64,000 nt of DNA from Dactylis glomerata (lineage: Eukaryota; Streptophyta; Magnoliopsida; Poales; Poaceae). Where the stretch lies: positions 4,219,176 to 4,283,175 of the forward strand of contig QXEO01000222.1 of NCBI GenBank assembly GCA_007115705.1, written 5' to 3'. This document shows positions 1 through 11,572 of this stretch, one piece after another. Both the position numbers and the translations under genes were made by a program. The first letter of the stretch is position 1, and every line of letters begins with the position of its first letter. A model generated the notes under the pieces. That model was not told where the DNA came from, did not search any database, and saw nothing but the letters and a program-made list of their open reading frames with translations.

Positions 1-141
1 GAAATAGGAGTCGTAGTCTCGAAGGGCATAGACAATTTTCAGGAAAAGCTTCCGGCTCATCCTGAAACGACGCCTAAAAACAGCCTCACCGTACAATGGA
101 TTGTCGACGAAGTAGTCGGCGTAGAGTATGCAGTAGCCCTC
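1..141 (-). pseudogene. Harbinger-type transposase, continuation of the same reading frame
   Basis: Read on the minus strand from 141, the sequence is fully open to the window edge. It includes the block FRRRFRMSRKLFLKIV, a signature of the region just ahead of the DDE domain in HARBI1-like transposases. The catalytic Asp/Glu residues would lie beyond position 1 and cannot be assessed. It is the downstream half of the frame whose upstream half lies at 6677-6870. Confidence 0.8.
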
Positions 142-1728
142 TGATGGCTATGATAGCGACAGGCAGTCCTTGTGCGTGGTGGATGACCAGCCCGTTGGGA
201 ACCCCAAGAGGAAGGTATGAAGAGTGCAGCAGCAAGTTTTCCCTCAGTTAAGAAACCAAGGTATATCGAACAGGAGAAGGGAGACGGTGACGACTGAAGG
301 TGTTTGTGGAACCTGCACACACACAAACAAATACTTTGCTCCCAACTTGCGATGAGGTTGTCAATCTCACCGGTTTGCTTGAAACAAAGGTTATGAGTGT
401 ATCGAGTGGAAAACAGTAGTAAAATGCTAGTAAAGTAAACAATGCGGGAAAAGTAAACAGGTGATTGCAATATGATTAAAATAGGACCGGGGTCCACAGT
501 TCACTAGTGGTGTCTCTCCATAGATAAATAACATGCTGGGTAAACAAATTACAGTTGGGCAATTGATAGAATAAAGATAACGTGATATGTCAAGAAGATC
601 ACTATGAGATTCACTCTGTGCATTACAACAAAATACATAGACCGCCATCCAACTGCATCTATGACTAATAATCCACCCTCGGGGATATCATCCGAACACC
701 CCAAAAGTATTAAGTTGCGAACAACAGATAATTGCATTAAGCAAAGTGTGTAATGTAAACAAAGCATATGCCCTTGAGCATATGAATGTTGTTTTCTCCC
801 TAGTAGCAACAGCACATCTACCACCTTAGAGGTTTCTGTCACTCCCCCAGGTGAAATAGAGACATGAACCCACTATCGAGCATAAATACCCCCTCTTGGA
901 GTCACTAGCAACTACTGGGCCAAGATAGCTACTAACAACGGAGAGCATGCAAGATCATAAACAACATAGAGATAACAAAAGATATAATTCAGTACAGCAA
1001 CTTAATCATAAACACCAATATTCATCGGATCCCAACAAACCAACATCATAGTATTACATAACGGTGATCTCAATCATGTAGGGCAGCTCATGAGATCTAA
1101 ACATGAAGCACATGGTGGAGAAGACAACCATCTAGCTACTGCTATGGACCCATAGTCCAAGGTAGACTACTCACTCATCGCTCCGGAGGCAAGCATGGCG
1201 ATGAAGAAGACCTCCGGTGGCGATTCCCCTCTCCGGCAGGGTGCCGGGAAGAGCTTCTGGACCCTCCCGATCTTCGGGTCGACGGCGGCGGCGGATCGCG
1301 ATGTATTCTGGAAAACTGATCGGGGCCTTAGGTTTTTCTCGTCAGGGGGTATATGTAGGCGAAAGGAGGCTGTCAGAGGGGGTCCCACGCCCCCTCACAC
1401 GGGGCTGGCGCGGCCAGGGGGGTGGCCGCGCCGCCCCTGTGTGTGGGGCCCACGTGGCCCCTCTCCGTCAGGTCTTCGGATGTTTGGGAGCTCCCCGGTG
1501 AAATATGACTTCAGGAACTTGTTTCGTCCAATTCCGAGAATATTTCCTGTGTATCACTTCTGAAACACAAAAACAGCAGAAAACAAGAAACTGGCACTGT
1601 GGCACTTCGTTAATAGGTTAGTTCCGGAAAATGTATAAAAGGGCCACTAAGTGTAACGAAACAATAGGCAAATGGTGTAAAACAAAGCATGGAGCATCAA
1701 AAATTATAGATACGTTTGAGACGTATCA
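142..1728 (-). repeat. R1 3' LTR
   Basis: Begins tgatggctatg and ends acgtatca on the plus strand, i.e. starts TGATACGTCTCAAACG in the element's own direction. It pairs with 5090-6676 at a constant offset of 4948 with no indels. Confidence 0.95.
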
Positions 1729-4305
1729 AGCATCCCCAAGCTTAACTCCTGCTCGTCCTCGAGTAGGTAAGTGATAACAAAAGAATAATTTTTGAGGTGA
1801 CATGCACCTACACAATCTTGATCATATATGTAAGCATTGATGAGCTGGGATCAATAGAACTTAAAACATGGGCATGAAAGATATAATCATGACAATAAGA
1901 ACTTAGCAACCATGTTGTAAACATGCAAATGAACACAAACAAAAGATCATGATAATGAAACAATGAAAGTCAAACGTCTGTTCAAATCATAAGGAAAAAC
2001 ATATAAGTGGTTTTCAGCTTGTCCTTCAAAGAGAGCAAAACATAAATGCTTAGGACACCTCAAAGTTTAAGAGGGCGACTAGATACAAATAATTTAAGAA
2101 CAAGTGAAACCAATCAATATGAGTCAATCAATGAACCTTGGGACAATGCATATCACACTAAGAATGACAACTATGCTCTCTTAATGGTGCATAAAGAAAG
2201 AAGGTGGTGACTCAACATAAAAGTAGAAGAAAGGCCCTTCGCAGAGGGAAGCAGTGATTTAAACATGTGCTAGAGCTTTTCATTTGTAAAACAGAGATAA
2301 AACTTGATTTTGAGAGGTGGTTGTCTTTGTCAACGACTGGCAATGGGGTTCTTACTATCTTCCATACAAAAATAAAGCAAGTTTTTGAGAGAGAGATTGG
2401 CACTTCGTGCTCTTTTTATAAAACTTGGCACTCCTCCCCACCTTTTCCTTTCACATACCATGGCTAACCGATTCCATCGGGTGCCCACCAACATTCACAT
2501 TCTTTGGAGGAGTGCCTTTTTCCTTTTTTTTCCTTTTTTTTTCTTTTTTGAATAAACAATATGGAAGATAGCAAATCCGACCACTACGTCCCCATGAGCT
2601 AAAAACAGTGTCACAAAACGAGAAGTATTTTGAAGGTTTTTGAAAGGTAGCACACGAAAATTTTACTTTGGAATGGCTTACAAATACCATGCATAGGAAT
2701 TTATAGTGGACACAATGGCAAACTTGGCTTTTAGGAGTTGGATGCACGAGTAGAGCTCATACTCAGTACAAGGTGAGGGCTAGCAAAAGACTGGGAGCGA
2801 CCAACTAAGAGAGCAATAATGGCCATAATCATGCAAAGCGACAAAGCGACATTAAAAGAAGCATACGATGGCATCAAAAGTCAAAAACTAAATGATCACG
2901 AAGGCTAATGGCGACTTTGGAAGAGTCTAACATGTGTGAGCATGCGCCAAGTCAACCCAAATAAAGCATCAAGGAGAAAACCAAAATAATGCTTCCATAC
3001 AATAAAAACAACGCATGATTTTTTCAAAGGCTCATTAAGCAATCTCAGTTATTTGAGACAAGTCATGCTACAGCAAAAACCACTAAGCTTACTATCAAAA
3101 AGACATCAAGCATGACATGAAAAAGCCTAAGCCGCAGTCTACACAAGCTCCTTCTTGTACCACTATTTTGCACAAAGCTTTTTCTCTTTTCCAACACCAT
3201 TTGAAATTTTTAAAAACACCTCTTTTGATGAAAACCAATAAAGTTCAGAGGCAAAAATACACCTTGATGAAAAGATATGACAAGATCTGAACGCATATCA
3301 AGGCGAAAACGAAAACCAAAAGCAGTAGCAGAAAAACTAGAATACTCGATTTATAAGAGTGAAAACTAGAGCATTCTTTGCAAATGAAAACGAGTACATC
3401 TCCTCCAAAGGAAATTTGTTGGGGTCCAACCATTTATTGCAGCAAACAAACAAACTAAACAAACTAAGAAAACTAAAACAACTGACGCTCCAAGAAAAAC
3501 ACATAGTGCATGAAGCAATAAAAATATAGTGCTTTGAAAGGTGACCTGATTTTTGCCGATGAAGAAGGGGTGCCTCGGGGGCATCCCCAAGCTTTGACGC
3601 TTGTACTTCTTGGATATTTCTTGGGGTGATGCATGGGCATCCCCAAGCTTGAGCTTTTGTCCATTCTTCAACTCATCTCATCATTCTCCAATCCCTACAC
3701 TTGAAAACTTCCTTCATACAAAACTAAACACAATTCTATTAGCAACATTAGTGCAAGCATAAAATATATTCAACCTCTTTTAGCTTCAGGTTTCAACCCA
3801 AAACCACCACATATAAGGTATATACTACTGTAGCAACTTCCACAAGAGTTCCATGATAAAAAAGAACTCGAAAGAAAGCGATAAAGTGGCAAAAACAAAT
3901 ATTGGCAGAAATCTGTCAAAACTGGACAGCTGATAATGGACGAATTTTTGAGGGATTTTCTGTTGCTCAAATCAAAAAGTGTTCGACTAAGAAAAGTTTG
4001 GATATAACCTGGGGCATATGCACAAGAAATCGCAGGTCCAAAAGATATACAGAGAATTTTCACGAATTTTTACGGTGCAGCACCGAAAACAGTTTCAGGA
4101 CAGCAATAACCCCAAATCTTTACCTCACTCAATTAGAGGCTTCTCTTGGCACAAAAACGAAATAAACAAGATAAGGAGCGGTCATTACAGTAGTAATGAC
4201 TTCCAAGACTCAAGAAAAAGAAAAATTACTGAAAAGTAAACAATGGGTTATCTCCCAAGAGTGCTTTTCTTTAACGCCTTTGAGCTAGGCGCAGAAAATT
4301 GCGAA

Positions 4306-4899
4306 TCAAGTAATATCAGCAGATGCATTAAGATCAACAGAAGAGGTCTTGTCAATAAAGCACTGTATTTCATCCACATAAGTTTTTGAAGACCCTTGGT
4401 GATCATGCTTTGGTACACTATTCTCATTAAAAAGATTTTCAGGACAAATCCAAGCAAAATTGTTTTCGAAAGCATCATTCAATCCCAAAAGCTTGCAAGG
4501 TATAGGTATCTCGGCCTCCCCATCATGTGTATCAATAACCGTTATAGGTGAACCGAGTTTATTAAAACGTTTGAGAACCTTCCTAGCTTCAATAACGACA
4601 TCCTTAAATTCTAAACGCAAAGTTTCCAAGATAAAAGCTTTCTTTTCGGGGTCCTCAATTTCATGAAGCTTAAGGAACATGTATTGCATAAAAGGATTAA
4701 GACTAGCAAACCTAGCTTCCAACATGTGAACTAAATGAGCAGAAGCAACTTCATAACTAGGAGCTAACTCAACCAAAGACTTTTCCTCAACTTCCTTATG
4801 CATACTAATGTGATTAAAGAACTCCTCAATGTTACTTTTGCCAATAATCGAACCACTCCCTACAGAGAGGTCCTCCAGAACGAACTCAGGGAACAACAT
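4306..4899 (-). CDS. R1 internal ORF, 197 aa, unknown function
   Basis: Intact minus-strand frame starting about 160 nt after the primer binding site, the place where gag normally sits. The protein is acidic to neutral and probably mainly helical, with MLFPEFVLEDLSVGSGS at the start, a Leu/Glu-rich centre (FLKLHEIEDPEKKAF) and GSPITVIDTHDGEAEIP further on. It shows no CCHC knuckle, protease DTG or RT motif that I can recognise. The R3 copy (40263-40856) is also intact and about 93% identical, with changes concentrated around residues 69-84. Conservation of an open frame in two insertions suggests it is a real, perhaps gag-derived, product. Function is not claimed. Confidence 0.6.
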   Translation of the reverse strand: MLFPEFVLEDLSVGSGSIIGKSNIEEFFNHISMHKEVEEKSLVELAPSYEVASAHLVHMLEARFASLNPFMQYMFLKLHEIEDPEKKAFILETLRLEFKDVVIEARKVLKRFNKLGSPITVIDTHDGEAEIPIPCKLLGLNDAFENNFAWICPENLFNENSVPKHDHQGSSKTYVDEIQCFIDKTSSVDLNASADIT

Positions 4900-5061
4900 G
4901 ATAAACTAAAGTAAAGAAATAACAACTACCAAGGATTCTAATTTTTTGGGTTTTTGATATAAAAAGCAATGCAGGTAAAATAAAATAAAGTAAAGCAAAA
5001 CAAATAACAAAGTAAAGTATGTGTGTGCGAAGAACTCCCCTCGCAGAAGTCTTCTCTTCCT

Positions 5062-5079
5062 TCCCCGGCAACGGCGCCA
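5062..5079 (-). other. R1 primer binding site (tRNA-Asp)
   Basis: On the minus strand this reads TGGCGCCGTTGCCGGGGA, complementary to the 3' end of plant tRNA-Asp(GTC) including CCA. It lies 10 nt inside the 5' LTR, the usual location. Confidence 0.9.
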
Positions 5080-5089
5080 GAAAAAGTGC

Positions 5090-6676
5090 TGATGGCTATG
5101 ATAGCGACAGGCAGTCCTTGTGCGTGGTGGATGACCAGCCCGTTGGGAACCCCAAGAGGAAGGTATGAAGAGTGCAGCAGCATGTGTTCCCTCAGTTAAG
5201 AAACCAAGGTATATCGAACAGGAGAAGGGAGACGGTGACGACTGAAGGTGTTTGTGGAACCTGCACACACACAAACAAATACTTTGCTCCCAACTTGCGA
5301 TGAGGTTGTCAATCTCACCGGTTTGCTTGAAACAAAGGTTATGAGTGTATCGAGTGGAAAACAGTAGTAAAATGCTAGTAAAGTAAACAATGCGGGAAAA
5401 GTAAACAGGTGATTGCAATATGATTAAAATAGGACCGGGGTCCACAGTTCACTAGTGGTGTCTCTCCATAGATAAATAACATGCTGGGTAAACAAATTAC
5501 AGTTGGGCAATTGATAGAATAAAGATAACGTGATATGTCAAGAAGATCACTATGAGATTCACTCTGGGCATTACAACAAAATACATAGACCGCCATCCAA
5601 CTGCATCTATGACTAATAATCCACCCTCGGGGATATCATCCGAACACCCCAAAAGTATTAAGTTGCGAACAACAGATAATTGCATTAAGCAAAGTGTGTA
5701 ATGTAAACAAAGCATATGCCCTTGAGCATATGAATGTTGTTTTCTCCCTAGTAGCAACAGCACATCTACCACCTTAGAGGTTTCTGTCACTCCCCCAGGT
5801 GAAATAGAGACATGAACCCACTATCGAGCATAAATACCCCCTCTTGGAGTCACTAGCAACTACTCGGCCAAGATAGCTACTAACAACGGAGAGCATGCAA
5901 GATCATAAACAACATAGAGATAACAAAAGATATAATTCAGTACAACAACTTAATCATAAACACCAATATTCATCGGATCCCAACAAACCAACATCATAGT
6001 ATTACATAACGGTGATCTCAATCATGTAGGGCAGCTCATGAGATCTAAACATGAAGCACATGGTGGAGAAGACAACCATCTAGCTACTGCTATGGACCCA
6101 TAGTCCAAGGTAGACTACTCACTCATCGCTCCGGAGGCAAGCATGGCGATGAAGAAGACCTCCGGTGGCGATTCCCCTCTCCGGCAGGGTGCCGGGAAGA
6201 GCTTCTGGACCCTCCCGATCTTCGGGTCGACGGCGGCGGCGGATCGCGATGTATTCTGGAAAACTGATCGGGGCATTAGGTTTTTCTCGTCAGGGGGTAT
6301 ATGTAGGCGAAAGGAGGCTGTCAGAGGGGGTCCCACGCCCCCTCACACGGGGCTGGCGCGGCCAGGGGGGTGGCCGCGCCGCCCCTGTGTGTGGGGCCCA
6401 CGTGGCCCCTCTCCGTCAGGTCTTCGGATGTTTGGGAGCTCCCCGGTGAAATATGACTTCAGGAACTTGTTTCGTCCAATTCCGAGAATATTTCCTGTGT
6501 ATCACTTCTGAAACACAAAAACAACAGAAAACAGGAAACTGGCACTGTGGCACTTCGTTAATAGGTTAGTTCTGGAAAATGTATAAAAGGGCCACTAAGT
6601 GTAACGAAACAATAGGCAAATGGTGTAAAACAAAGCATGGAGCATCAAAAATTATAGATACGTTTGAGACGTATCA
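5090..6676 (-). repeat. R1 5' LTR
   Basis: Same length (1587 bp) as the copy at 142-1728. Visible differences include two near 5181, and single ones near 5567, 5865, 5944, 6274, 6524, 6532 and 6573. A weak TATA-like catata on the minus strand lies at about 6298-6303, ahead of the putative R region. Confidence 0.95.
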
Positions 6677-7026
6677 CCCTCCATTCGCTGCCTCGGCTTG
6701 CACTTCTTGTGACCTAGTGCCGACCCACCACGGCGACCAATGGCCGCCTCCGCGTACAAGCCCGACAGGCAAGCTAGAATCAGCATATGCTCCTCGTCTT
6801 GGGCGGCGGCTGCCATCTCTTCTTCAAACATCTCGGCGAACATCTGCTCCTCCTTGTCATCAGAGTCCATTTCCGGCCAGGCAAATGGATGAACACCTGC
6901 CGGGCGTGTCGACGAGGCGCGACGGGAGGAGTTCCCCGACGGCGGAATATGGCCAGATGGCACGCCGGACGGTGGAATATAGGCTGGTGGGGGCAGGTGG
7001 AAGGAGGGACGGAGAAGTTTAGGCAA
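6677..7026 (-). pseudogene. Harbinger-type transposase, N-terminal part, interrupted by R1
   Basis: Open minus-strand frame from 7026. The likelier start is the internal Met at 6870 (MDSDDKEEQMF), after which comes an acidic, Ala/Glu-rich stretch and a basic CKPRQRMEG segment. The frame is cut at 6677 by the insertion of R1. It continues without shift in 141-1 once R1 and one ccctc copy are removed, giving a seam of RMEG followed by YCILYADYF. This acidic head plus the following RRRFRMSR-LFL block is characteristic of grass HARBI1/ALP1-like DDE nucleases. The gene is inactive because of the insertion, not because of visible frame damage. Confidence 0.8.
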
Positions 7027-7341
7027 CCGGCCGGCGGATTGACGAGGGGTGGTGCCGGCGGCGACAGAGCAACGACGGGTGGGAGAGGGGGATTTGCAAC
7101 CAGATTGTAGGGTTTGCGTGTTCTCTCGCCGACAGAGCAGGCCTGTTCCCGCTTTTCTCTCGTTCGGAGTCCCCGAGCGCGCCCCGGGGGACCGGGGATG
7201 GCCTGGGCTCGCCAGATGGATTAAGGCCCAAATTTGGGGGAAAACGAGGAACCGGGGGCGTGATTGGGCCGAATACCGTCATCCAGATGTAAAAAACGGC
7301 CACCGGGGGCCGAGTCGGGGGGACGGTTGGAGATGCTCTTA

Positions 7342-7714
7342 GTTGGGTGATGGCTGGAGATCAGATCGGAGGAGATGCAGACCGATTGGCCTACCCTTGC
7401 GCGTGCGGCGCCTGACATTCTAGTTTGGCCCCTGCCCCTGTGTGCGATGCTTCGTTACCTTTTTCCCCTTCGATCGATCCGAGTTGTGTCCGTGGCTCTC
7501 TGGTGGCTGCGTACGAGAGGAACATCATCTGCTAGCTGCTAGGAGGGCTTCGGGAGGCGCGGGCGTTCGGGGAGGCCGTGGTAAGTGGCCTCGATGCACT
7601 ACGTGGGAGCATGCGGTCCACCCTGATGCACAAAGTCCAGCCCACCCTGAAGCACGAGCCCTTCTCTGATGGCAAGTACTTCTAATTTTTTTTCTGAACC
7701 CGTATTCCTGTGCA
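7342..7714. other. Gene-free stretch with a 13-bp inverted repeat
   Basis: No recognisable gene. A perfect 13-bp inverted repeat (accctgatgcaca at 7620-7632 against its complement at 7709-7721) flanks about 76 bp just ahead of the LINE. Confidence 0.5.
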
Positions 7715-9628
7715 TCAGGGTAAACCCATTGGGCTCCGCCCCTGGCAATGCTATTTAATATAGTGGCTGATATGCTTGCCATTATGATCGAACGCGCAAA
7801 GAATGATGGTCTCATTGAAGGAGTTATTCCCCACCTTGTTGATGGGGGATTATCCATATTTCAATATGCCGATGATACTATTCTTTTTACGGAACATGAT
7901 CTTGAGAAAGCACAAAATCTGAAACTTATACTTTCAGCTTTCGAGCAATTATCAGGGTTAAAAATTAACTTCCATAAAAGTGAATTGTTCTGTTTTGGCG
8001 AGGCTCAGGATGAGGTCAATGCATACACCAATTTATTTAGTTGTGGGCAGGGACATTTTCCTATGCGGTATTTGGGTATTCCGATTCATTATCGGAGACT
8101 AACAATTGCCGAATGGAAACTTGTCGAGGAGAGACTACAAAAACGTCTTAGTAGCTGGAAAGGTAAATTACTGTCCCTTGGAGGGAGATTGATACTCATT
8201 AACTCAGTATTATCTAATATGGTACTACATATGATTTCATTCTTTCTCCTGCCTAAAGGAGTCTTGCATAAACTGGACTATTACCGGTCTAGATTCTTTT
8301 GGCAAGGGGACTCTGAGAAAAAAAAATATTGTTTGGCCAAATGGAGTGTGTTGTGCTCTCCTAAAGACCAGGGTGGGCTCGGTATTCATGACCTTCAGGT
8401 CAAAAATACAGCCTTACTTGAAAAGTGGCTTTTTAAGCTACTTACGGAGGAGGGGACTTGGCAAACCATTCTTAAAAGAAAATACATTGGTCAGAAAGCG
8501 TTATCGCAGGTTGTTTGGAAACCGGGTGATTCGCATTTTTGGGCTGGACTTATGGCAACAAAGAAATTTTTCTTTGGCCTAGGTTCTTTTTCTATTAAGG
8601 ATGGTACGGAGATACGGTTCTGGGAGGATAAATGGCTTGGTAATGTCACTCTTCGGGAACAGTATCTGGCCTTATATAGTATTGTACGTCACAAAGATGA
8701 TACTCTCGCCAAGGTTATGGCAAGTTCTCCACCATCTGTGACTTTTAGAAGGGATTTGTCCGGACAAAGACTTACAGCTTGGAATGCCCTACTTTTACGT
8801 TTGGCAAACATCCAACTACAAGATGGACATGACGAATTCCGTTGGAATCTACATGAGAATGGAAAATTTTCTGTAGCATCCATGTACAATGCTCTCATTT
8901 TACCTGATGTGCCAATCGATAAAGTTAGCAACAATAAGCTCTGGAAGTTAAAGATTCTATTATGGATAAAGGTATTTAGATGGTACCTACGTAAAGTAGT
9001 AGTTTTAACGAAAGATAATCTTGCAAAACGGAATTGGCATGGAAGTAAGAAGTGTGTTTTTTGTCACCAGGATGAAACAATTAAACACTTGTTCTTCCAA
9101 TGCCGTTTCGCTAGATCTATATGGTCAGTCATCCATGTAGCTTCAACCTTGTTTCCACCATGCAGTATTACCAATATATTTAGGAATTGGCTAAATAGTA
9201 TAGACAATAGGTTCAAAAAGCATATTAGGGTGGGAGCGATTGCCTTCATTTGGTCGCTACGGCTATGTAGAAATGATAAAGTGTTTAATGATAAAAATTC
9301 TTCCATTTTGCAGGTTATCTACAGAGCTACTGGTACACTCCGTTTGTGGTCTGCTCTGTAGCGTCCACAGGATCGAGACCTCTATACGGAGGTCTGTGCA
9401 CGACTGGAAGCAACGGCGCGGGATAATTTTTTCCAACATGGATGGCCGCATAGCTTACGGATTAGTGCTTCTAGTTAGGCAATTTTACAATTGCTCATTA
9501 TGATATGTAATCTTGCCTGCTTTCTTTTAAGACCTGTTTGTTCTTTGGGCTGTGTGCATCTTAGTTATGCAAAGGCCGGATGTAAACTTAAAACTTTTAA
9601 GTAATAAAGCGTTCTTTATCGAAAAAAA
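7715..9628 (+). mobile_element. 5'-truncated LINE (non-LTR retrotransposon)
   Basis: Homology to a LINE polyprotein starts abruptly within the reverse transcriptase, somewhere between 7715 and 7748. It continues through the C-terminal zinc-finger domain and a 3' untranslated region to a short A-tract at 9621-9628. Severe 5' truncation and an A-tail are typical of LINE insertions. I could not define a target duplication. Confidence 0.85.
7748..9361 (+). pseudogene. LINE reverse transcriptase C-terminal half with zf-RVT domain
   Basis: A 537-codon open frame. FQYADDTILF near residues 38-47 is the YADD catalytic motif of the RT palm. The thumb and connector follow (LGIPIHYRRL, then SSWKGKLLSLGGRLILINSV), then the WWGD-like region (RFWEDKW). 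A zinc-binding module, CVFCHQDETIKHLFFQCRF, lies near residues 437-455. The first ORF, endonuclease and RT fingers are missing. A TAG at 9359-9361 interrupts the frame, but the frame continues for 38 further codons to a second TAG at 9476-9478, so this is probably a nonsense mutation near the original C-terminus. Not expected to be active. Confidence 0.85.
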
Positions 9629-10391
9629 ACATACTTAAGAGTAAATTAAACACACACAAAATGTAGCACATAACAAAACACTCACTTGATAGCTAGCTAT
9701 TACATGGATTTATATTCTCATATACTGTTACAGCTTCGAAAACCCCTCAAAATCACATATTAAGCTCCAATTATGCTACAATGACTGAATAGTGTTGAGA
9801 AGGCACGACGTGATTGAGGTCGTATAAAAAGATCCGGATTTGCACACGCATTGGAATTGCGCTAGTTGGCTTTGCCCGCTGGGACGCTTGCCGATGCATT
9901 TGTGGCAGGCTCGCACGGAGGATCCATGCATGCGTCCGTTCGTGCACACTGGCCATCTGCAGGAGACCCGCTTTTGGCCGGCACGGCACAGGACAGGACT
10001 ACAGAGGGAGGGGACATACTCGAAAAAAAAAAAACAGAGGGAGGGGAGACGTCGACGCGATGGTCAGCGTCAGAATTCACAGGCGCACGCAGCAGCAGCA
10101 CATGAGCCGGGGCAGAGGACACGCCATGGCCGGCAGCACTGCACATGTACCTGCACGCACGAGTGGGTGCTCGCCGCGCCGCACGTCCGCACTTATTGCT
10201 CTCGTACCGCCGCAGGTAGTACGATCGATTCTCTTCCACGCCGCACGGACCAAATAGGGAGGGCGATCTACCTGCCTGGCTAGCTCCGTGCCACTTCCGT
10301 CCGATATCGGAGCCAGCGCGCAAGCGACAGTTTCCATCACGTCCAGTCCATGTTGAACTGCAGTTATATACTCCACTACTCATGTCTCCGA
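9629..10391. other. Intergenic stretch, nothing recognised
   Basis: AT-rich to 9800, then GC-rich with overlapping open frames on both strands (9814-10407). None shows recognisable protein features, and the mutual overlap fits base composition rather than coding. Confidence 0.4.
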
Positions 10392-10425
10392 GTGAGCGCA
10401 TCATCATCTGCTAGCTCAAAAGTAA
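10392..10425 (+). repeat. 34-bp direct repeat, left copy
   Basis: Identical over 34 bp to 11573-11606 (begins gtgagcgcatcatcatctgc). The pair flanks about 1.15 kb that contains the TIR cluster. Confidence 0.9.
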
Positions 10426-10482
10426 GAAAGAAGTCTACATAAACCCCACAAGTTTTAAAAAAAGGACGCTTCACCCCCTTAA

Positions 10483-11530
10483 GGCCTCGTTCGGTTACTC
10501 CCATCCCGGAAGGGATCGGGCGGGTTTCGGGGCATAATCCACGATCGGGAAAGAAACTCGGCCCACCAGAATTTTCGTGTTCGGTTACACCCGGCGGGGC
10601 TGAAACTCCGGCCCAAACCCTGTCAATCCCGGCCGATCTGGGGGGTAAAAAACAATCGCCGCACTTGCCGTGGAAAAAATCCCAAGAGAGAAACGGGTGT
10701 CAGAGTGATCACCCAGATCCCCGGCGGGGCAGTTCCCTTTGGGGATTTGATCACGCGAAACCGAACAAGCCCTAAGGCCTTGTTCGGTTCCTGGGGAACC
10801 AAACCTCGCGGGGAGCAAACCACCCGAGGAATTTGGTGATCCCTTCATGTCACCGAGACCCCCAATAATCCCTTTTGCTAATCCCTGCAGACTTTTCTTT
10901 CATTCGGTTATTCCCCGATTCCCCAATCCCATAATCTCTAGTGCCATCTCTGCGACAGTGCGAGTCTATGGAGAGCTGGTTCTGCAGAACGACATCCAAC
11001 CATCCTCCCTGTCGTCCTGCCGTATCCATCGGCGCCGCCGGCCTTCCATATACGCCGGCGCCGCCGGCCTTCCGTCCAAGCCGGCGCCGACCTCCTTCGA
11101 TCCAAGCCGGCGCCGCTGGCCTTCCCGTCCAAGCCGGCGCCGACCTCCTTCGATCCAAGCCGGCGCCGCTGTCCTTCCGTCCAAGCCGGCGCCGCCCTCC
11201 TTCCGTCCACGCTGGAGACGCGGATCTTCCGTCCACGCCGGCGCCGCCTTGGAATCAGGCGAGAGCGGTCCCGAGAGAAGGAGCGATTGGTTTATCGTAT
11301 CGGTTCGGACGACAACGTGGGGAACGGTTCCACGGGGTGATACTAGAGTTTTCTAAACCCGACGATTTGGACGGGATCGGGTAGTTTTAGACCGGGGTGG
11401 GATCTCCGCCGGGTTTAACCGAACAAGTTTTTTAGCGTGGTCCGGGATTGATTCCCGGCCTGGTCAACCCCGGCTGACCCACGGGGATTGAGCCCAATAC
11501 CGGCCGGGCCGGGGCCAACCGAACGAGGCC
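10483..11530. mobile_element. Cluster of GGCCT(C/T)GTTCGGTT-type TIR elements
   Basis: Outer ends are GGCCTCGTTCGGTT (10483-10496) and its exact complement (11517-11530), both flanked by ttaa (10479-10482, 11531-11534). An internal junction at 10759-10789 holds a right-type end (aaccgaacaagccc), taa, and a left-type end (ggccttgttcggtt). One reading is a 290-bp element at 10483-10772 with TAA duplications (10480-10482, 10773-10775) beside a second element at 10776-11530. Another is one composite element with TTAA flanks. A 3-bp TAA duplication would point to PIF/Harbinger; not proven. Confidence 0.65.
11034..11255. repeat. GC-rich minisatellite with core aagccggcgccg
   Basis: At least six spaced copies of a motif ending in ccggcgccg, separated by variants of ctccttcgatcc or gtccttccgtcc, giving a unit of about 26-28 bp and a partial double-unit periodicity. 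The repeat creates spurious long open frames on both strands. It lies inside the TIR cluster. Confidence 0.8.
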
Positions 11531-11572
11531 TTAACTTTGCAAAACCGGGTAATTAACCCCCATGAGCCTGTT

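Larger units (their letters stand above)
142..6676 (-). mobile_element. R1: complete non-autonomous Ty3/gypsy-like LTR retrotransposon
   Basis: The element is 6535 bp, bounded by identical target duplications ccctc (137-141 and 6677-6681). Two 1587-bp LTRs (142-1728, 5090-6676) align without any gap. By eye they differ at about nine positions, which suggests a recent insertion (roughly 0.2 million years at the commonly used 1.3e-8 rate; inference). Transcription runs on the minus strand: the 5' LTR is at 5090-6676, the tRNA-Asp binding site at 5062-5079, and a purine-rich AGCTTGGGGATGCT abuts the 3' LTR at 1729-1742. The only substantial frame inside is a 197-codon ORF. No reverse transcriptase, RNase H, integrase or zinc knuckle was seen. 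R3 belongs to the same family. Confidence 0.95.
1..7338 (-). mobile_element. H1: PIF/Harbinger DNA transposon, left end outside window, split by R1
   Basis: The right terminus reads, on the minus strand, GAGCATCTCCAACCG and is followed by tta (7339-7341), the 3-bp duplication typical of PIF/Harbinger elements. The minus strand then runs through a GC-rich leader into a transposase reading frame that leaves the window at position 1. The other terminus is not in the window, so the duplication cannot be confirmed here. The element is interrupted by the retrotransposon R1 (142-6676). Terminus and transposase type are seen; superfamily assignment is by family knowledge. Confidence 0.8.

Noticed and set aside
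1195..1563. Plus-strand 122-codon frame repeated at 6143 and 37140
   Set aside because: Antisense to retrotransposon LTRs in their GC-rich promoter-proximal part; recurrence reflects LTR copy number.
5062..5079. Possible tRNA-Asp gene fragments near the LTRs
   Set aside because: Only the 18-nt 3' end is present beside LTRs, with no cloverleaf body; these are primer binding sites.
7748..9361. Functional host reverse transcriptase-like gene
   Set aside because: It is 5'-truncated within RT, ends in an A-tract and has an internal stop, all typical of a dead LINE copy.
9814..10407. Overlapping open frames of 147-181 codons on both strands
   Set aside because: GC-rich sequence with open frames in several overlapping phases; no domain, signal or splice context seen.
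10847..11384. Open frames of 90-169 codons on both strands
   Set aside because: Produced by the 11034-11255 minisatellite, whose period keeps several frames open.
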